The translations under genes were made by a program, and so were the position numbers. Below are positions 1 through 7,823 of a stretch of DNA of 64,000 nt, piece after piece (within the stretch, counting starts at the first letter, position 1; the number at the start of each line of letters is the position of its first letter). A model generated the notes under the pieces. The model saw nothing but the letters and a program-made list of their open reading frames with translations. It had not been told where the DNA came from and did not search any database. Source of the stretch: Lachnospiraceae bacterium (GTDB lineage: Bacteria; Bacillota; Clostridia; Lachnospirales; Lachnospiraceae); the NCBI GenBank assembly GCA_017430085.1, contig JAFRNR010000045.1:1-64000 (forward strand), read 5' to 3'.

Positions 1-108
1 AATTCCTCACGCATCTGTACGTAATGCGCCGCGGTTTTGACTCCCTTCCGGTGTGAGCCCGGTCAGATGTCCCGCTGTTTTAAAGGAATTTTCAGGGTTG
101 GAATGCAT

Positions 109-126
109 CATTTAATTGTCAAGGTG
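109..126 (-). promoter_or_regulatory. boxA-like antitermination element in a stable-RNA leader
   Basis: On the minus strand the transcript reads CACCUUGACAAUUAAAUG, close to the boxA elements of rRNA leaders (CUUUGAAAACU or CUUUAACAAUU type), about 30-40 nt downstream of the predicted start. The rest of 1-108 is non-coding leader with no further gene visible. This supports the idea that the operon to the left is rrn. Confidence 0.5.
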
Positions 127-155
127 CCGGGCGTCTCTTTCAAGGCGCAAATGGT

Positions 156-184
156 AATCTACCACTGCAGCAGACGTTTGTCAA
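156..184 (-). promoter_or_regulatory. Strong stable-RNA-type sigma-A promoter, probably of an rRNA operon
   Basis: Read on the minus strand, a perfect TTGACA (179-184) is followed by a 17-bp spacer and TAGATT (156-161). An A/T-rich stretch resembling an UP element precedes the -35 box (about 185-216). The predicted transcript runs leftward off the window and crosses a boxA-like element. The combination resembles Bacillus rrn promoters. No gene is visible in 1-155, so the promoter drives something to the left. The promoter itself is secure; the rRNA identity is inferred. Confidence 0.75.
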
Positions 185-215
185 CAACTTTTTGAAAAAT
201 ATTTTGAGATTTTTT

Positions 216-932
216 TCAGGACTGATTTTCCGCAGTTCGGGCACGGTCTTCCTCGTCCTCTTCCAGCAGGCGGAGACCCGCAGTATCAGTCACCGGAAGG
301 GAAAATGCCACGGCTTTCGCGGGGGTCTGCAGGCCGGCTTTTTCCATGACCGACTGCATGATGCGGTTCTTGCCGGACGTATTGGAAACGATGTAAATGA
401 TATCTTTTTCGGAAGCCAGGGAGACGCCGAAGAACTGTTCCGCGCTCTGCATGCCGGTCCCCCGTGCGTGGATCACGGTCCCGCCGGCCGCGCCGGCTTC
501 GCGCGCCGCATCCATGACCTGCTCGTTATAGCCCTGGTTGCAGACGATCATGATCAGTTCGCGTTCGGTACCCTTCATCTCTCCTTCTTCCTTTCTGATG
601 AATTCCTGTTTCTGCGTCAGAAACGCCAGTTCGCGCTTCCCGCCGATGCTGCTGAGCGGAATCGTAAAGGCCACGCCGGTCCCGGGGACATCGATCCGCA
701 GTTTGCTCCGCAGGTCTTTTTTCACGGCCGGCCACTTCTGCTCCGTCACGAAGGAAAAGCAGACGGCTCTTTCCGTGCTGTCCAGCCCCAGCATGTTCAG
801 GACGGCGTGGGTGGCCGTTCCGTGGCCCAGCGCGATCAGGTTGACTTCCAGCTGCTGCTCTTTATAGATTTTCAGCAGGGCCGGCAGCCGGTTCCGCGCC
901 ACGATGGATGCTAATAAACTGACACTGCTCAC
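216..932 (-). CDS. PII-like signalling protein paired with a DUF1538 membrane protein
   Basis: A 238-aa protein, about twice the length of GlnB, with two similar alpha/beta halves. The first contains ALGHGTATHAVLNMLGL (about 34-50) and the second IMIVCNQGYNEQVMDAAREA (about 127-146) followed by GTVIHARGTG, a PII-type loop region. The GTG start at 932 has AAGGAGGGGC just upstream. It lies 12 bp after the DUF1538 gene, and such PII-like proteins are known next to DUF1538 genes, so it probably senses a small ligand and controls that membrane protein. The ligand is unknown. The C-terminus is acidic and charged. No terminator separates it from the rrn-type promoter downstream. Confidence 0.75.
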   Translation of the reverse strand: MSSVSLLASIVARNRLPALLKIYKEQQLEVNLIALGHGTATHAVLNMLGLDSTERAVCFSFVTEQKWPAVKKDLRSKLRIDVPGTGVAFTIPLSSIGGKRELAFLTQKQEFIRKEEGEMKGTERELIMIVCNQGYNEQVMDAAREAGAAGGTVIHARGTGMQSAEQFFGVSLASEKDIIYIVSNTSGKNRIMQSVMEKAGLQTPAKAVAFSLPVTDTAGLRLLEEDEEDRARTAENQS

Positions 933-944
933 CGCGCCCCTCCT

Positions 945-2471
945 TTACAGTTCAATGATAGCGTAATCGTCCAGTTCTTCGTAATGCGATACGGACAGGG
1001 CCGGCATCGGTTTGCGGCTGCGGCTGCGCCGCACGTAGACCAGGCCGAGGATCTGGATCGTGATCAGGGGCGTCATCGCGACCAGCGCCACCACGCCGAA
1101 TGCGTCCGTGATCACGTTGCCGCCGACTGCGAAACACACGCCGGTCGCGAGCGGCAGCAGGAAGGTGGCCGTCATGGGGCCGGAGGCGACGCCTCCGGAG
1201 TCGAAGGCGATGGCTGTGAACATTTTCGGGGCCAGGAAGGACATGCCAAGTGCCAGCGCATAGCCGGGGATCACAAGCCAGAGGATCGAGATGCCGGTCA
1301 GCACGCGGAGCATGGACAGGCCGACCGAGGCGGCCACGCCGAAGCCCAGGCAGCGCTGCAGCGTTTTGCCTGGGACAGCGCCGTCGGTCAGTTCTTCGAC
1401 CTGGCGCATCAGCACGTAGACGGCCGGTTCCGCTTTTACGATGAAATAGCCGATCACGACGCCTACCGGGATCAGAAGGCGGTAATACGGTGACCCCGCC
1501 ATCGTCTGCCCCAGATACAGACCGGCCGGCATGAAGCCGACGTTGGCGCCGGTCAGGAACAGGACGAGGCCGATATAGGTATAAAGGATGCCCACGCCGA
1601 TCTTGCGCAGATAATGCTTGCCGGTCCGGACAAACAGCATCTGGAAGACGCCGAAAAACAGCACCATGGGCAGCAGGGATTTTGCCATTTCCAGCATGTA
1701 TTCCGGGAAGCCTTCCAGGAACATGCGGCCCAGCGCGACGGACTGGGAAACGTCGTTAATGACGGCGGGCGTGTAGGAAGCGTCTTCCGGATGGTAGATC
1801 ATGCCCAGGATCAGGACGGTCAGGATGGGACCGACCGAGCAGAGCGCGACCAGGCCGAGGCTGTCGTCCGCGGCGGCTTTATCACTGCGGATCGCGGAAA
1901 TGCCGACGCCGAAGGCCATGATGAAAGGAACCGTCATGGGACCGGTGGTGACGCCGCCCGCATCAAACGCGACGGCCAGGAAATCCTGCGGAACAAACAG
2001 CAGGAGCAGGAAAACCAACAGGTAAAATCCCAGCAGCAAGGTCCGCAGCGGGACGCGGAATATCATGCGCAGAAAGGCAAAGACCAGGAAAATGCCGACG
2101 CCCACGGCCACGGAAATGATCAGGACCAGGTTGGGGATCGACTGCACCTGCTGCGCCAGGACCTGCAGATCGGGCTCGGAGATGGTGATCAGAAAGCCCA
2201 AAAAAAAGCCCACCCCCAGGATGAGGGGGAGCTTCCGGGTCTTGGTGACCCCCGCGCCCATGCGTTCGCCCATGGGGCCCATGGCCAGCTCTGCGCCCAG
2301 GGAGAAAAACATTTCGCCGATGATCAGCAGGACACTGCCGAACAGGAAGGTCAGCAGTATCCCGCTGGAAAGGGGGGCAACGGTCAGGCTCAGAGCCAGG
2401 ACGATCAGCAGGATCGGGCCGATGGCCTGCAGGGATTCGATCAGTTTTTCACGCAGACGGTTGGTGTACAA
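945..2471 (-). CDS. DUF1538 family multi-pass membrane protein, putative transporter
   Basis: A 508-aa hydrophobic protein with about twelve membrane segments. It carries an obvious internal duplication: FDAGGVTTGPMT in the first half and FDSGGVASGPMT in the second, and likewise ISEPDLQVLAQQV and VKAEPAVYVLMRQV. This two-repeat build is typical of DUF1538 and of secondary transporters with inverted or tandem repeats. The start is a TTG at 2471 with a GGGAG ribosome site; no better start is visible. It is followed at 12 bp by a PII-like regulator, so regulated transport is the likely role. The substrate is unknown. Confidence 0.8.
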   Translation of the reverse strand: MYTNRLREKLIESLQAIGPILLIVLALSLTVAPLSSGILLTFLFGSVLLIIGEMFFSLGAELAMGPMGERMGAGVTKTRKLPLILGVGFFLGFLITISEPDLQVLAQQVQSIPNLVLIISVAVGVGIFLVFAFLRMIFRVPLRTLLLGFYLLVFLLLLFVPQDFLAVAFDAGGVTTGPMTVPFIMAFGVGISAIRSDKAAADDSLGLVALCSVGPILTVLILGMIYHPEDASYTPAVINDVSQSVALGRMFLEGFPEYMLEMAKSLLPMVLFFGVFQMLFVRTGKHYLRKIGVGILYTYIGLVLFLTGANVGFMPAGLYLGQTMAGSPYYRLLIPVGVVIGYFIVKAEPAVYVLMRQVEELTDGAVPGKTLQRCLGFGVAASVGLSMLRVLTGISILWLVIPGYALALGMSFLAPKMFTAIAFDSGGVASGPMTATFLLPLATGVCFAVGGNVITDAFGVVALVAMTPLITIQILGLVYVRRSRSRKPMPALSVSHYEELDDYAIIEL

Positions 2472-2489
2472 AACGATCTCCCTGCCGTA

Positions 2490-4811
2490 TTATTTAATGA
2501 ATTTTCCTTTCAGGATCAGAAGGCCTTCCTTGTTGTAGCGCTTGGAGAAGAGGCCGCCCTTGCGTTCGGACATATCCGCCGCTTCCTCGATCATGTTTTC
2601 GGCTTCTTCCTTGGTCAGGAGGACGCCTTTTTCCTTGCGGCTTTCCGCAGCATTCTGGAGGGCCAGTTCGCCGGCGTCGTCCAGGATGCAGTCGATGGAG
2701 GTCAGGTAGTTCTTGGCGTAGGTGATGAAGCCTTCCTCGGACATACTGATGGCTCCGATGGATCCGGTGGCGGTACCGATCTTGCTGACCACTTTGGTGG
2801 GGCCTTCCAGGTTCTTGTTCGCGGCTTCTTCCAGAGGCTTGCGGACTTCGTCCATGACGACGGTCTTGTCATCGGTGACCGGTTTTTCGGCAGGACGTTC
2901 AAGGTTTTCGCGGATCTCTTCGAGCGGGAGTTCTTTGGTGGCCGGACGGTCTTCGGCAGGAGCTTCGGCAGGCGGTGCGGCCTTCGGTTCTTCGGGCTCA
3001 GCAGCGGCTTCTGCGGCTTTTTCCGCGGCCTCAACGGCTTCCTCTGCCTTTTCTTCCGCCAGAGCGGCCGCTTCTTCGGCGGTTTCGGAGACTTTTTCCA
3101 CTGCTTCTTCAGCCGGTTCCGTCGCTTTTTCGACGATGTCTTCAAACAGTTTCTTCGGTTCGGGAGCCGAGGCTTCGGTGACGGCGGCAGCAGCGGATAC
3201 GGCCGTAGCCGCAAAGGCCGCGTGCTGGTCATCCAGGAAGTCGGTGAAGCTGAAGTGGCCTTCGGAGGCGACTGCTTCGGACTTCTTCTCTTCCGGCTGT
3301 GCTGCGGGGGCTTCTGCCGGCTGTTCGGCCGGTTCTTCCGCAGGTTTCATTTCAGGTTTCGCAGCCGGTTCAGGTTCCACAGCAGGTTCGGGCTGCGCTG
3401 ATGGCTCAGCTGCCGCTTCTGCCTGCTTCACAGCTTCTTCCACCTGATCCAGTTTCGGAAGTTCCTGGGTCAGCACGGCGCCGGCGGCCGCATCCCAGTT
3501 CTGGGCCTGCGGTTCATCCAGTTTATCGAAATTGAAGGAAAGCTGTTCCACGTCCGCATCCAGCAGATCGGGACGCTTCGGGGCCTCTTCTTCGGGGGCG
3601 CTGCCGGCCGGGGCTTCCACAGCTTCAGGCGCAGGGGCCTCCATAGTTTCCTTATCGGAGAGCTCATCTTCCACCTTTTCGGACATGTGGGCCAGGACGT
3701 CTTCCGCACGCACTTCGGAGACTTTGATCTTCGGGAGGAGTTCTTCCTGATGGAGGAATTCGCCCAGTCTGGTGTCCAGATAGGCCAGCTGGTCCGCTTT
3801 GTCCGCCAGGACGAAGATCTGCTCGGACTGCTCGTATTTCACGCTGTGGACGATGTCGGACAGCAGTTCTTCGGACAGCGAGGAGGCGTTGTCGATCAGC
3901 AGGTCTTTCCCTTTGGTGTGCTCGCGGGAGGCTTCAAAGCCCACGCGGTTAAAGCGCTCCGCGGAGATGCGGGTCAGTTTGCCCATGGGTTTGTTGTGCA
4001 TGCGGTAATAGCGGGCCAGTTTTTCGAGGGATTTCTGTACGGCGTCTTCCAGGCCGTCCGCATCTACCAGCATGATCTGTTCGGGCCAGACTTCGGGCTG
4101 TTCCTGGGGTTCTTCGGGGACTTCGTCCTCATCCGGTTCTTCGGGGACGGCTTCGCGCTCCGTGTATTCATCCACGACTTCCTGGTAGCGGGCGGCATAG
4201 TATTCGCGGTTGTCGCGGTGGTCCTGCTGCTCGGCGCTCAGGGGGGCGTATTTTTCTTTGAGTGCCATGGCTTCGTCCACGTAGTCGCCGACGCCGAACC
4301 ACAGGATGATCTCGTCGCAGAGTTCGACGCACTGCTCACCCATGCCGGCTTCGTCGTACATCTGGGCCAGGCGCAGGGCCCATTCTTCCTCGAATTCGTA
4401 TTTGCGGTACGTTTCCAGGATGGCGATGCGCTTGTCCAGCGGCTCTTTCTTCAGTTCCGCCAGCAGGTAGCGGAGCAGGTAGCGGCCGTTGTCGTCGGAG
4501 GCTTCCTGCAGATACATTTCATAATAATGCTGCGCCAGGTCCACGTCCTTTTCGGCGATGGCCAGGCCGGTCAGCTTATACAGGATGCGCTTGCCGACGG
4601 CGGATTCCTCGTAGGCCAGCTGCAGCAGTTCGATGGCCGAGCGGTAGTCCCGGGTGTTTTCATACGCCGCCGCCGTGATGGTCAGCAGGCGCACCGAATG
4701 GACTTCTTCCCAGTCCACGGTGTCGGCGATCTTGACAGCAGCCTCGTAGTCGCCCTTCTTGACGAGTTTCTGGATCTTTTCCGCTTTCATGCTGTACGTG
4801 TATTTGTCCAT
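2490..4811 (-). CDS. TPR-like protein with a degenerate AAA-like region and a long Ala/Glu/Pro linker
   Basis: A 773-aa cytoplasmic protein. Residues 1-190 are helical repeats of TPR type (KKGDYEAAVKIAD, YRSAIELLQLAYEES). Residues about 225-370 resemble the AAA+-like module seen fused to TPRs in Lachnospiraceae, including a Walker-B-like GKDLLIDNASSL, but no Walker A loop is visible, so ATPase activity is doubtful. Residues about 370-690 are low-complexity Ala/Glu/Pro and probably an extended linker or coiled coil. A basic, conserved-looking C-terminus follows (about 700-773). The ATG at 4811 lies 12 bp after recR, making it part of the dnaX operon. The function is unknown. Confidence 0.6.
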   Translation of the reverse strand: MDKYTYSMKAEKIQKLVKKGDYEAAVKIADTVDWEEVHSVRLLTITAAAYENTRDYRSAIELLQLAYEESAVGKRILYKLTGLAIAEKDVDLAQHYYEMYLQEASDDNGRYLLRYLLAELKKEPLDKRIAILETYRKYEFEEEWALRLAQMYDEAGMGEQCVELCDEIILWFGVGDYVDEAMALKEKYAPLSAEQQDHRDNREYYAARYQEVVDEYTEREAVPEEPDEDEVPEEPQEQPEVWPEQIMLVDADGLEDAVQKSLEKLARYYRMHNKPMGKLTRISAERFNRVGFEASREHTKGKDLLIDNASSLSEELLSDIVHSVKYEQSEQIFVLADKADQLAYLDTRLGEFLHQEELLPKIKVSEVRAEDVLAHMSEKVEDELSDKETMEAPAPEAVEAPAGSAPEEEAPKRPDLLDADVEQLSFNFDKLDEPQAQNWDAAAGAVLTQELPKLDQVEEAVKQAEAAAEPSAQPEPAVEPEPAAKPEMKPAEEPAEQPAEAPAAQPEEKKSEAVASEGHFSFTDFLDDQHAAFAATAVSAAAAVTEASAPEPKKLFEDIVEKATEPAEEAVEKVSETAEEAAALAEEKAEEAVEAAEKAAEAAAEPEEPKAAPPAEAPAEDRPATKELPLEEIRENLERPAEKPVTDDKTVVMDEVRKPLEEAANKNLEGPTKVVSKIGTATGSIGAISMSEEGFITYAKNYLTSIDCILDDAGELALQNAAESRKEKGVLLTKEEAENMIEEAADMSERKGGLFSKRYNKEGLLILKGKFIK

Positions 4812-4823
4812 GGTGTCCCCCCG

Positions 4824-5420
4824 CTACATTGCCCGGCGATCTTCCAGCGCCCGGGATAAAGTCATTGAATCCGTATTTTCCAGGTCCACGCCCACCGGGA
4901 TGCCGCTGGCGATCCGGGTGGTCCTGATACCGCGCTTGTTCATTTCGTTGTTGATGACGACGGCCGTCGTTTCGCCCTCCAGCGAGGAGCCGGTGGCGAT
5001 GATGACCTCCGAGACCGGTTCTTCCGTGACCCGCTGCAGCAGTTCCTTGTAGCGGATCTCTGAAAGATTGATGCCCCGCATCGGGGAAAAAACGCCGTGC
5101 AGGACGTGATAGACGCCCTTGTAGGAGCCGGTGCGTTCGTACGCTTCCAGGTCCTGCGGCGTTTCCACCACCATGATCTGGGTGTGGTCGCGCCGGCTGT
5201 CCGAGCAGATCGGGCAGGTCTCCCGGTCCGTCAGTGTCTGACAGGTCCGGCAGAAGCGGACGCTTTTCCGGGCACTTACGATGGCGCCGGCCAGAGTTTC
5301 CGCCGTCTGCTCCGGCTGATTCAGCAGATAATAGGCCAGCCGGGTGGCCGTCTTCTGCCCGATGCCGGGCAGTTTGGACAGTTCCTGCGACAGCAGCTGA
5401 AGTCCGTTGCTGGTTTCCAT
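4824..5420 (-). CDS. recR: Recombination mediator protein RecR
   Basis: At 198 aa it has the normal RecR length. Visible parts are the N-terminal helix-hairpin-helix (LSKLPGIGQKTATRLAYYL), the four-cysteine zinc motif (CRTCQTLTDRETCPIC, about residues 57-72) and the Toprim domain starting MVVETPQDLEAYE. RecR works with RecF and RecO in loading RecA at gaps. Its ATG overlaps the TAA of the ybaB gene, and the dnaX-ybaB-recR order is conserved across bacteria. Confidence 0.97.
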   Translation of the reverse strand: METSNGLQLLSQELSKLPGIGQKTATRLAYYLLNQPEQTAETLAGAIVSARKSVRFCRTCQTLTDRETCPICSDSRRDHTQIMVVETPQDLEAYERTGSYKGVYHVLHGVFSPMRGINLSEIRYKELLQRVTEEPVSEVIIATGSSLEGETTAVVINNEMNKRGIRTTRIASGIPVGVDLENTDSMTLSRALEDRRAM

Positions 5421-5773
5421 TACAGCCCGAAGCCTCCCAGTCCGCCGCCCAGGCCGCCGGTCAGGCTGCCCATGGCGTTCTGCTTGTCGGCCTGGACCTG
5501 GCGCAGCGCTTCATTGACGGCCGCGGTGACGAGGTCTTCCAGCATTTCCACGTCTTCGGGGTCCACGACTTCGGGTTTGATATGGGTGGCGAGCACTTCC
5601 ATTTTGCCGCTCATCACCACTTCAACGGCGCCGCCGCCGGTGCTTGCCTTGTATTCTTTGGCTTCCAGCGCCTGATTCATTTCTTCCATCTGGCGCTGCA
5701 TGCGCTGCGCCTGCTTCATCAGATTTCCCATATTGCCGGGCATGCCGCCCTGATAACCGCCGTGTTTCGCCAT
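5420..5773 (-). CDS. YbaB/EbfC family nucleoid-associated protein
   Basis: A 117-aa protein with the typical N-terminal amphipathic helix rich in Met and Gln (MGNLMKQAQRMQRQMEEM) and the central VEVVMSGKMEVLATHIKPE strand region, ending in a Gly-rich tail. The family forms DNA-binding dimers. The ATG at 5773 follows GGAGGACTGAC and sits 1 bp after the dnaX stop. Translation is coupled to recR by overlap. Confidence 0.95.
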   Translation of the reverse strand: MAKHGGYQGGMPGNMGNLMKQAQRMQRQMEEMNQALEAKEYKASTGGGAVEVVMSGKMEVLATHIKPEVVDPEDVEMLEDLVTAAVNEALRQVQADKQNAMGSLTGGLGGGLGGFGL

Positions 5774-5774
5774 G

Positions 5775-7382
5775 TCAGTCCTCCGTGTCTGTTTCGATGT
5801 TCATATGGATGTGCGATAATTCTTCGTCTGTTATATATACCGGTTCCGGCTCCGATTTCCGCGCGGTGCGCAGGTCGAAGCGGATCTCTTTCTGATATTT
5901 GGCGGCGACCAGTTCCTCCAGACGGGGCAGGGCGCCGAAGCTTTTAATCATATTGGCCGTGAAAATGTCCGGGAAGACCACGCGCAGGACGCCGCCGTCC
6001 AGCGGTTCCAGGCGGCTCCGCTTCAGGAGCTGGGCGGAGGGGTAGTCCATTTCGCTCAGCAGTTCCGGCCAGTGCGAGCGGATGAGCTGCAGGTCTTCCC
6101 ACTGGGCAGGGGAAAGTTTAATGACTTCCTTGCCGGCGGCGGGGGAGGCTGACTGCTCTTCTGCCTGCGGCTGCGGGGCGGTCTGCGCAGCAGGGGATGC
6201 TGCGGCCGCAGGCACGCCGTTTTTCTGCAGGCGGTCCACTTTGCGTTCCAGCGCGGTCAGACGCGCTTCCGCCGCGTCGCGGGATTCTTCGGTACGGGGG
6301 CGGGCCGCCTGGATGGTGCCCACTTCCAGAAGGACGCGTTTATCCACCGTGCCTTTCAGGTCGCTGCCCAGGGCGGAGTAGAGGCGGATGAGCTCCATCA
6401 GTTCTTCCGGGCCGGTCATCTGTCCTTCTTCCGCCAGGCGGATCCAGTCTTCGCGGGACAGTTCGAGTTCTTCCGCGGAGGCTTCGGAGGTCATCAGGAC
6501 CAGCAGGTTGCGGAGGTACCAGATGAAGTCCACGACGAACTGGCCCAAATCGCGGCCTTCGTCCCGGAGCTGACCGATCAGCGCCAGGGCGCCGTCGATG
6601 TCGCCGTTCAGGACGGCGCGGAAATAACGGCTCAGCATGGCGCTGTTGACCGTGCCCAGCGTTTTCAGCACATCTTCGAAGCGGAGCACTTCGCCGGGCA
6701 TGGCGGAGACGCTCTGGTCAAAGAGGCTGATGGCGTCGCGCATGGCGCCGTCCGCCTTGCGGGCGATGTAGTTCAGGGCGGCTTCCTCGGCTTTGATCCC
6801 TTCGCCCGCCATCAGTTCGTGGAGGCGCTCTACCATGTCCGCCGGCGTGATGCGGTGGAAATCGAAGCGCTGGCAGCGGGACAGGACCGTCACCGGGATC
6901 GCGTGGGGCTCGGTGGTGGCCAGGATGAAGATCACGTATTCCGGCGGCTCCTCGAGCGTCTTCAGCATCGCGTTGAAGGCGGCGCTGGAGATGTTGTGGA
7001 CTTCGTCGATGATATAGACGCGGTACTTGCCCGTCGCGGGGCGGTACTGCACTTCGTCGCGGATCTCGCGGATGTTGTCCACGCCGTTGTTGGACGCCGC
7101 GTCGATCTCGATCACATTGGTGGAGCGGCCTTCTTCGATGCTGCGGCAGGTCTCGCAGACGCCGCAGGCGCAGCCGTTCTGCGGGTTTTCGCAGTTGACG
7201 GCTTTCGCGAAGATCTTCGCCATGGTGGTCTTGCCCGTACCGCGGGACCCGCAAAACAAATAGGCATGCCCGATGCGGTTGCCTGCTATCTGGTTTTGTA
7301 AGGTTTTGACGATGGCATCCTGTCCTTTGACATCCTGGAAGGCTGTCGGACGCCACTTCCGGTACAATGCGATGTAAGCCAT
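5775..7382 (-). CDS. dnaX: DNA polymerase III subunits gamma/tau
   Basis: A 535-aa clamp-loader ATPase. Visible are Walker A GSRGTGKTT (about 45-53), the zinc-binding cysteines CENPQNGCACGVCETC, Walker B-type IIDEVHNIS, and sensor 1 ATTEPHAIPVTVLSRCQRF. A gamma-type third domain and a variable tau region with Ala/Gln/Pro linkers (about 395-430) follow. The ATG at 7382 is preceded by a weak GGGGAAC site. It is the first gene of a six-gene leftward run and follows the SRP RNA gene, a common Firmicutes arrangement. Confidence 0.97.
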   Translation of the reverse strand: MAYIALYRKWRPTAFQDVKGQDAIVKTLQNQIAGNRIGHAYLFCGSRGTGKTTMAKIFAKAVNCENPQNGCACGVCETCRSIEEGRSTNVIEIDAASNNGVDNIREIRDEVQYRPATGKYRVYIIDEVHNISSAAFNAMLKTLEEPPEYVIFILATTEPHAIPVTVLSRCQRFDFHRITPADMVERLHELMAGEGIKAEEAALNYIARKADGAMRDAISLFDQSVSAMPGEVLRFEDVLKTLGTVNSAMLSRYFRAVLNGDIDGALALIGQLRDEGRDLGQFVVDFIWYLRNLLVLMTSEASAEELELSREDWIRLAEEGQMTGPEELMELIRLYSALGSDLKGTVDKRVLLEVGTIQAARPRTEESRDAAEARLTALERKVDRLQKNGVPAAAASPAAQTAPQPQAEEQSASPAAGKEVIKLSPAQWEDLQLIRSHWPELLSEMDYPSAQLLKRSRLEPLDGGVLRVVFPDIFTANMIKSFGALPRLEELVAAKYQKEIRFDLRTARKSEPEPVYITDEELSHIHMNIETDTED

Positions 7383-7420
7383 AGGTTCCCCAAACAGGCG
7401 CTGTCTGCGCCTTTGGATTT

Positions 7421-7449
7421 ATCTTATCATAAGAGCAGATAAAAGGCAA
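7421..7449 (-). promoter_or_regulatory. Promoter for the dnaX operon
   Basis: On the minus strand TTGCCT (7444-7449), a 17-bp spacer and TAAGAT (7421-7426) lie just behind the SRP RNA terminator. A small hairpin (GGCGC-5 nt-GCGCC, 7397-7411) sits in the 5' leader of dnaX. Confidence 0.5.
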
Positions 7450-7450
7450 T

Positions 7451-7690
7451 AAAAAATCCGCGCATGCCCCTTCGAATGCAGAAAGAACGGCCGTACATCC
7501 CGGCTCCCTTACGGCACACAGAGGGATTGCTTAGTGCTGCTTCGTCCCCGACCTGACACGGTTCACAACTTCTGTTGCGTAAGACCGAAATGCATTCGCC
7601 GGCGCATTTCTCCCCGATCCTCGGAAGGCATATCACCCCTGCAGGCATCAGGTACAAGGCTTGCCAGAGCCCCGGCTGCGCGGAAAGATA
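7451..7690 (-). ncRNA. ffs: Signal recognition particle RNA, large Firmicutes type
   Basis: The minus strand holds the SRP domain IV core: GUCAGGUC, a GGGA tetraloop closed by G-C, and GAAGCAGC (about 7525-7560). The closed-loop variant keeps the GNRA rule and the asymmetric loop A/G residues. The 5' UCCGCGCA (7677-7684) pairs perfectly with the 3' UGCGCGGA (7457-7464), closing the molecule, and a run of U follows (7451-7456). The length of about 240 nt with a 5' Alu-like half matches the Bacillus/Clostridium form. It lies upstream of dnaX, as is usual. Confidence 0.92.
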
Positions 7691-7709
7691 AATCTAAGGT
7701 ACAGCGGAT

Positions 7710-7738
7710 ATTATAATGCGCGGTCCCGGCGATGTCAA
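7710..7738 (-). promoter_or_regulatory. Consensus promoter of the SRP RNA gene
   Basis: Perfect TTGACA (7733-7738), a 17-bp spacer and perfect TATAAT (7710-7715) on the minus strand, with a predicted start near 7703. A consensus match suits a highly expressed stable RNA. Confidence 0.85.
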
Positions 7739-7753
7739 GATTTGACGGCGGCC

Positions 7754-7823
7754 GGACCGTAAATTTTCACAGCACGGCCCGCAAATCTTCACGGCGCACG
7801 GACCGCAAATCTTCACGGCGCCT
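7754..7823 (-). repeat. Three tandem imperfect copies of a 22-24-bp unit
   Basis: Copies at 7754-7775, 7776-7799 and 7800-7823 share the core GGaCCGCAAATCTTCACggC. They begin at the last codons of the 806-aa gene and fill the space to the SRP promoter. The function is unknown. The array is too short and too close-packed for CRISPR. The rest of the 7383-7812 gap is the SRP RNA gene with its promoter and the dnaX promoter. Confidence 0.8.

Noticed and set aside
1614..3401. A 595-codon plus-strand frame with Gly/Phe-rich segments
   Set aside because: Mirror of the Ala/Glu-rich linker of the TPR protein and of the DUF1538 gene; the Phe/Gly richness is the antisense of Glu/Ala codons.
5644..5895. 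Frames between ybaB and dnaX on the plus strand
   Set aside because: They cross two well-supported genes and have no start signals.
7427..7657. Small frames across the SRP RNA region
   Set aside because: They overlap a structured RNA gene with its own promoter and terminator and have no ribosome sites.
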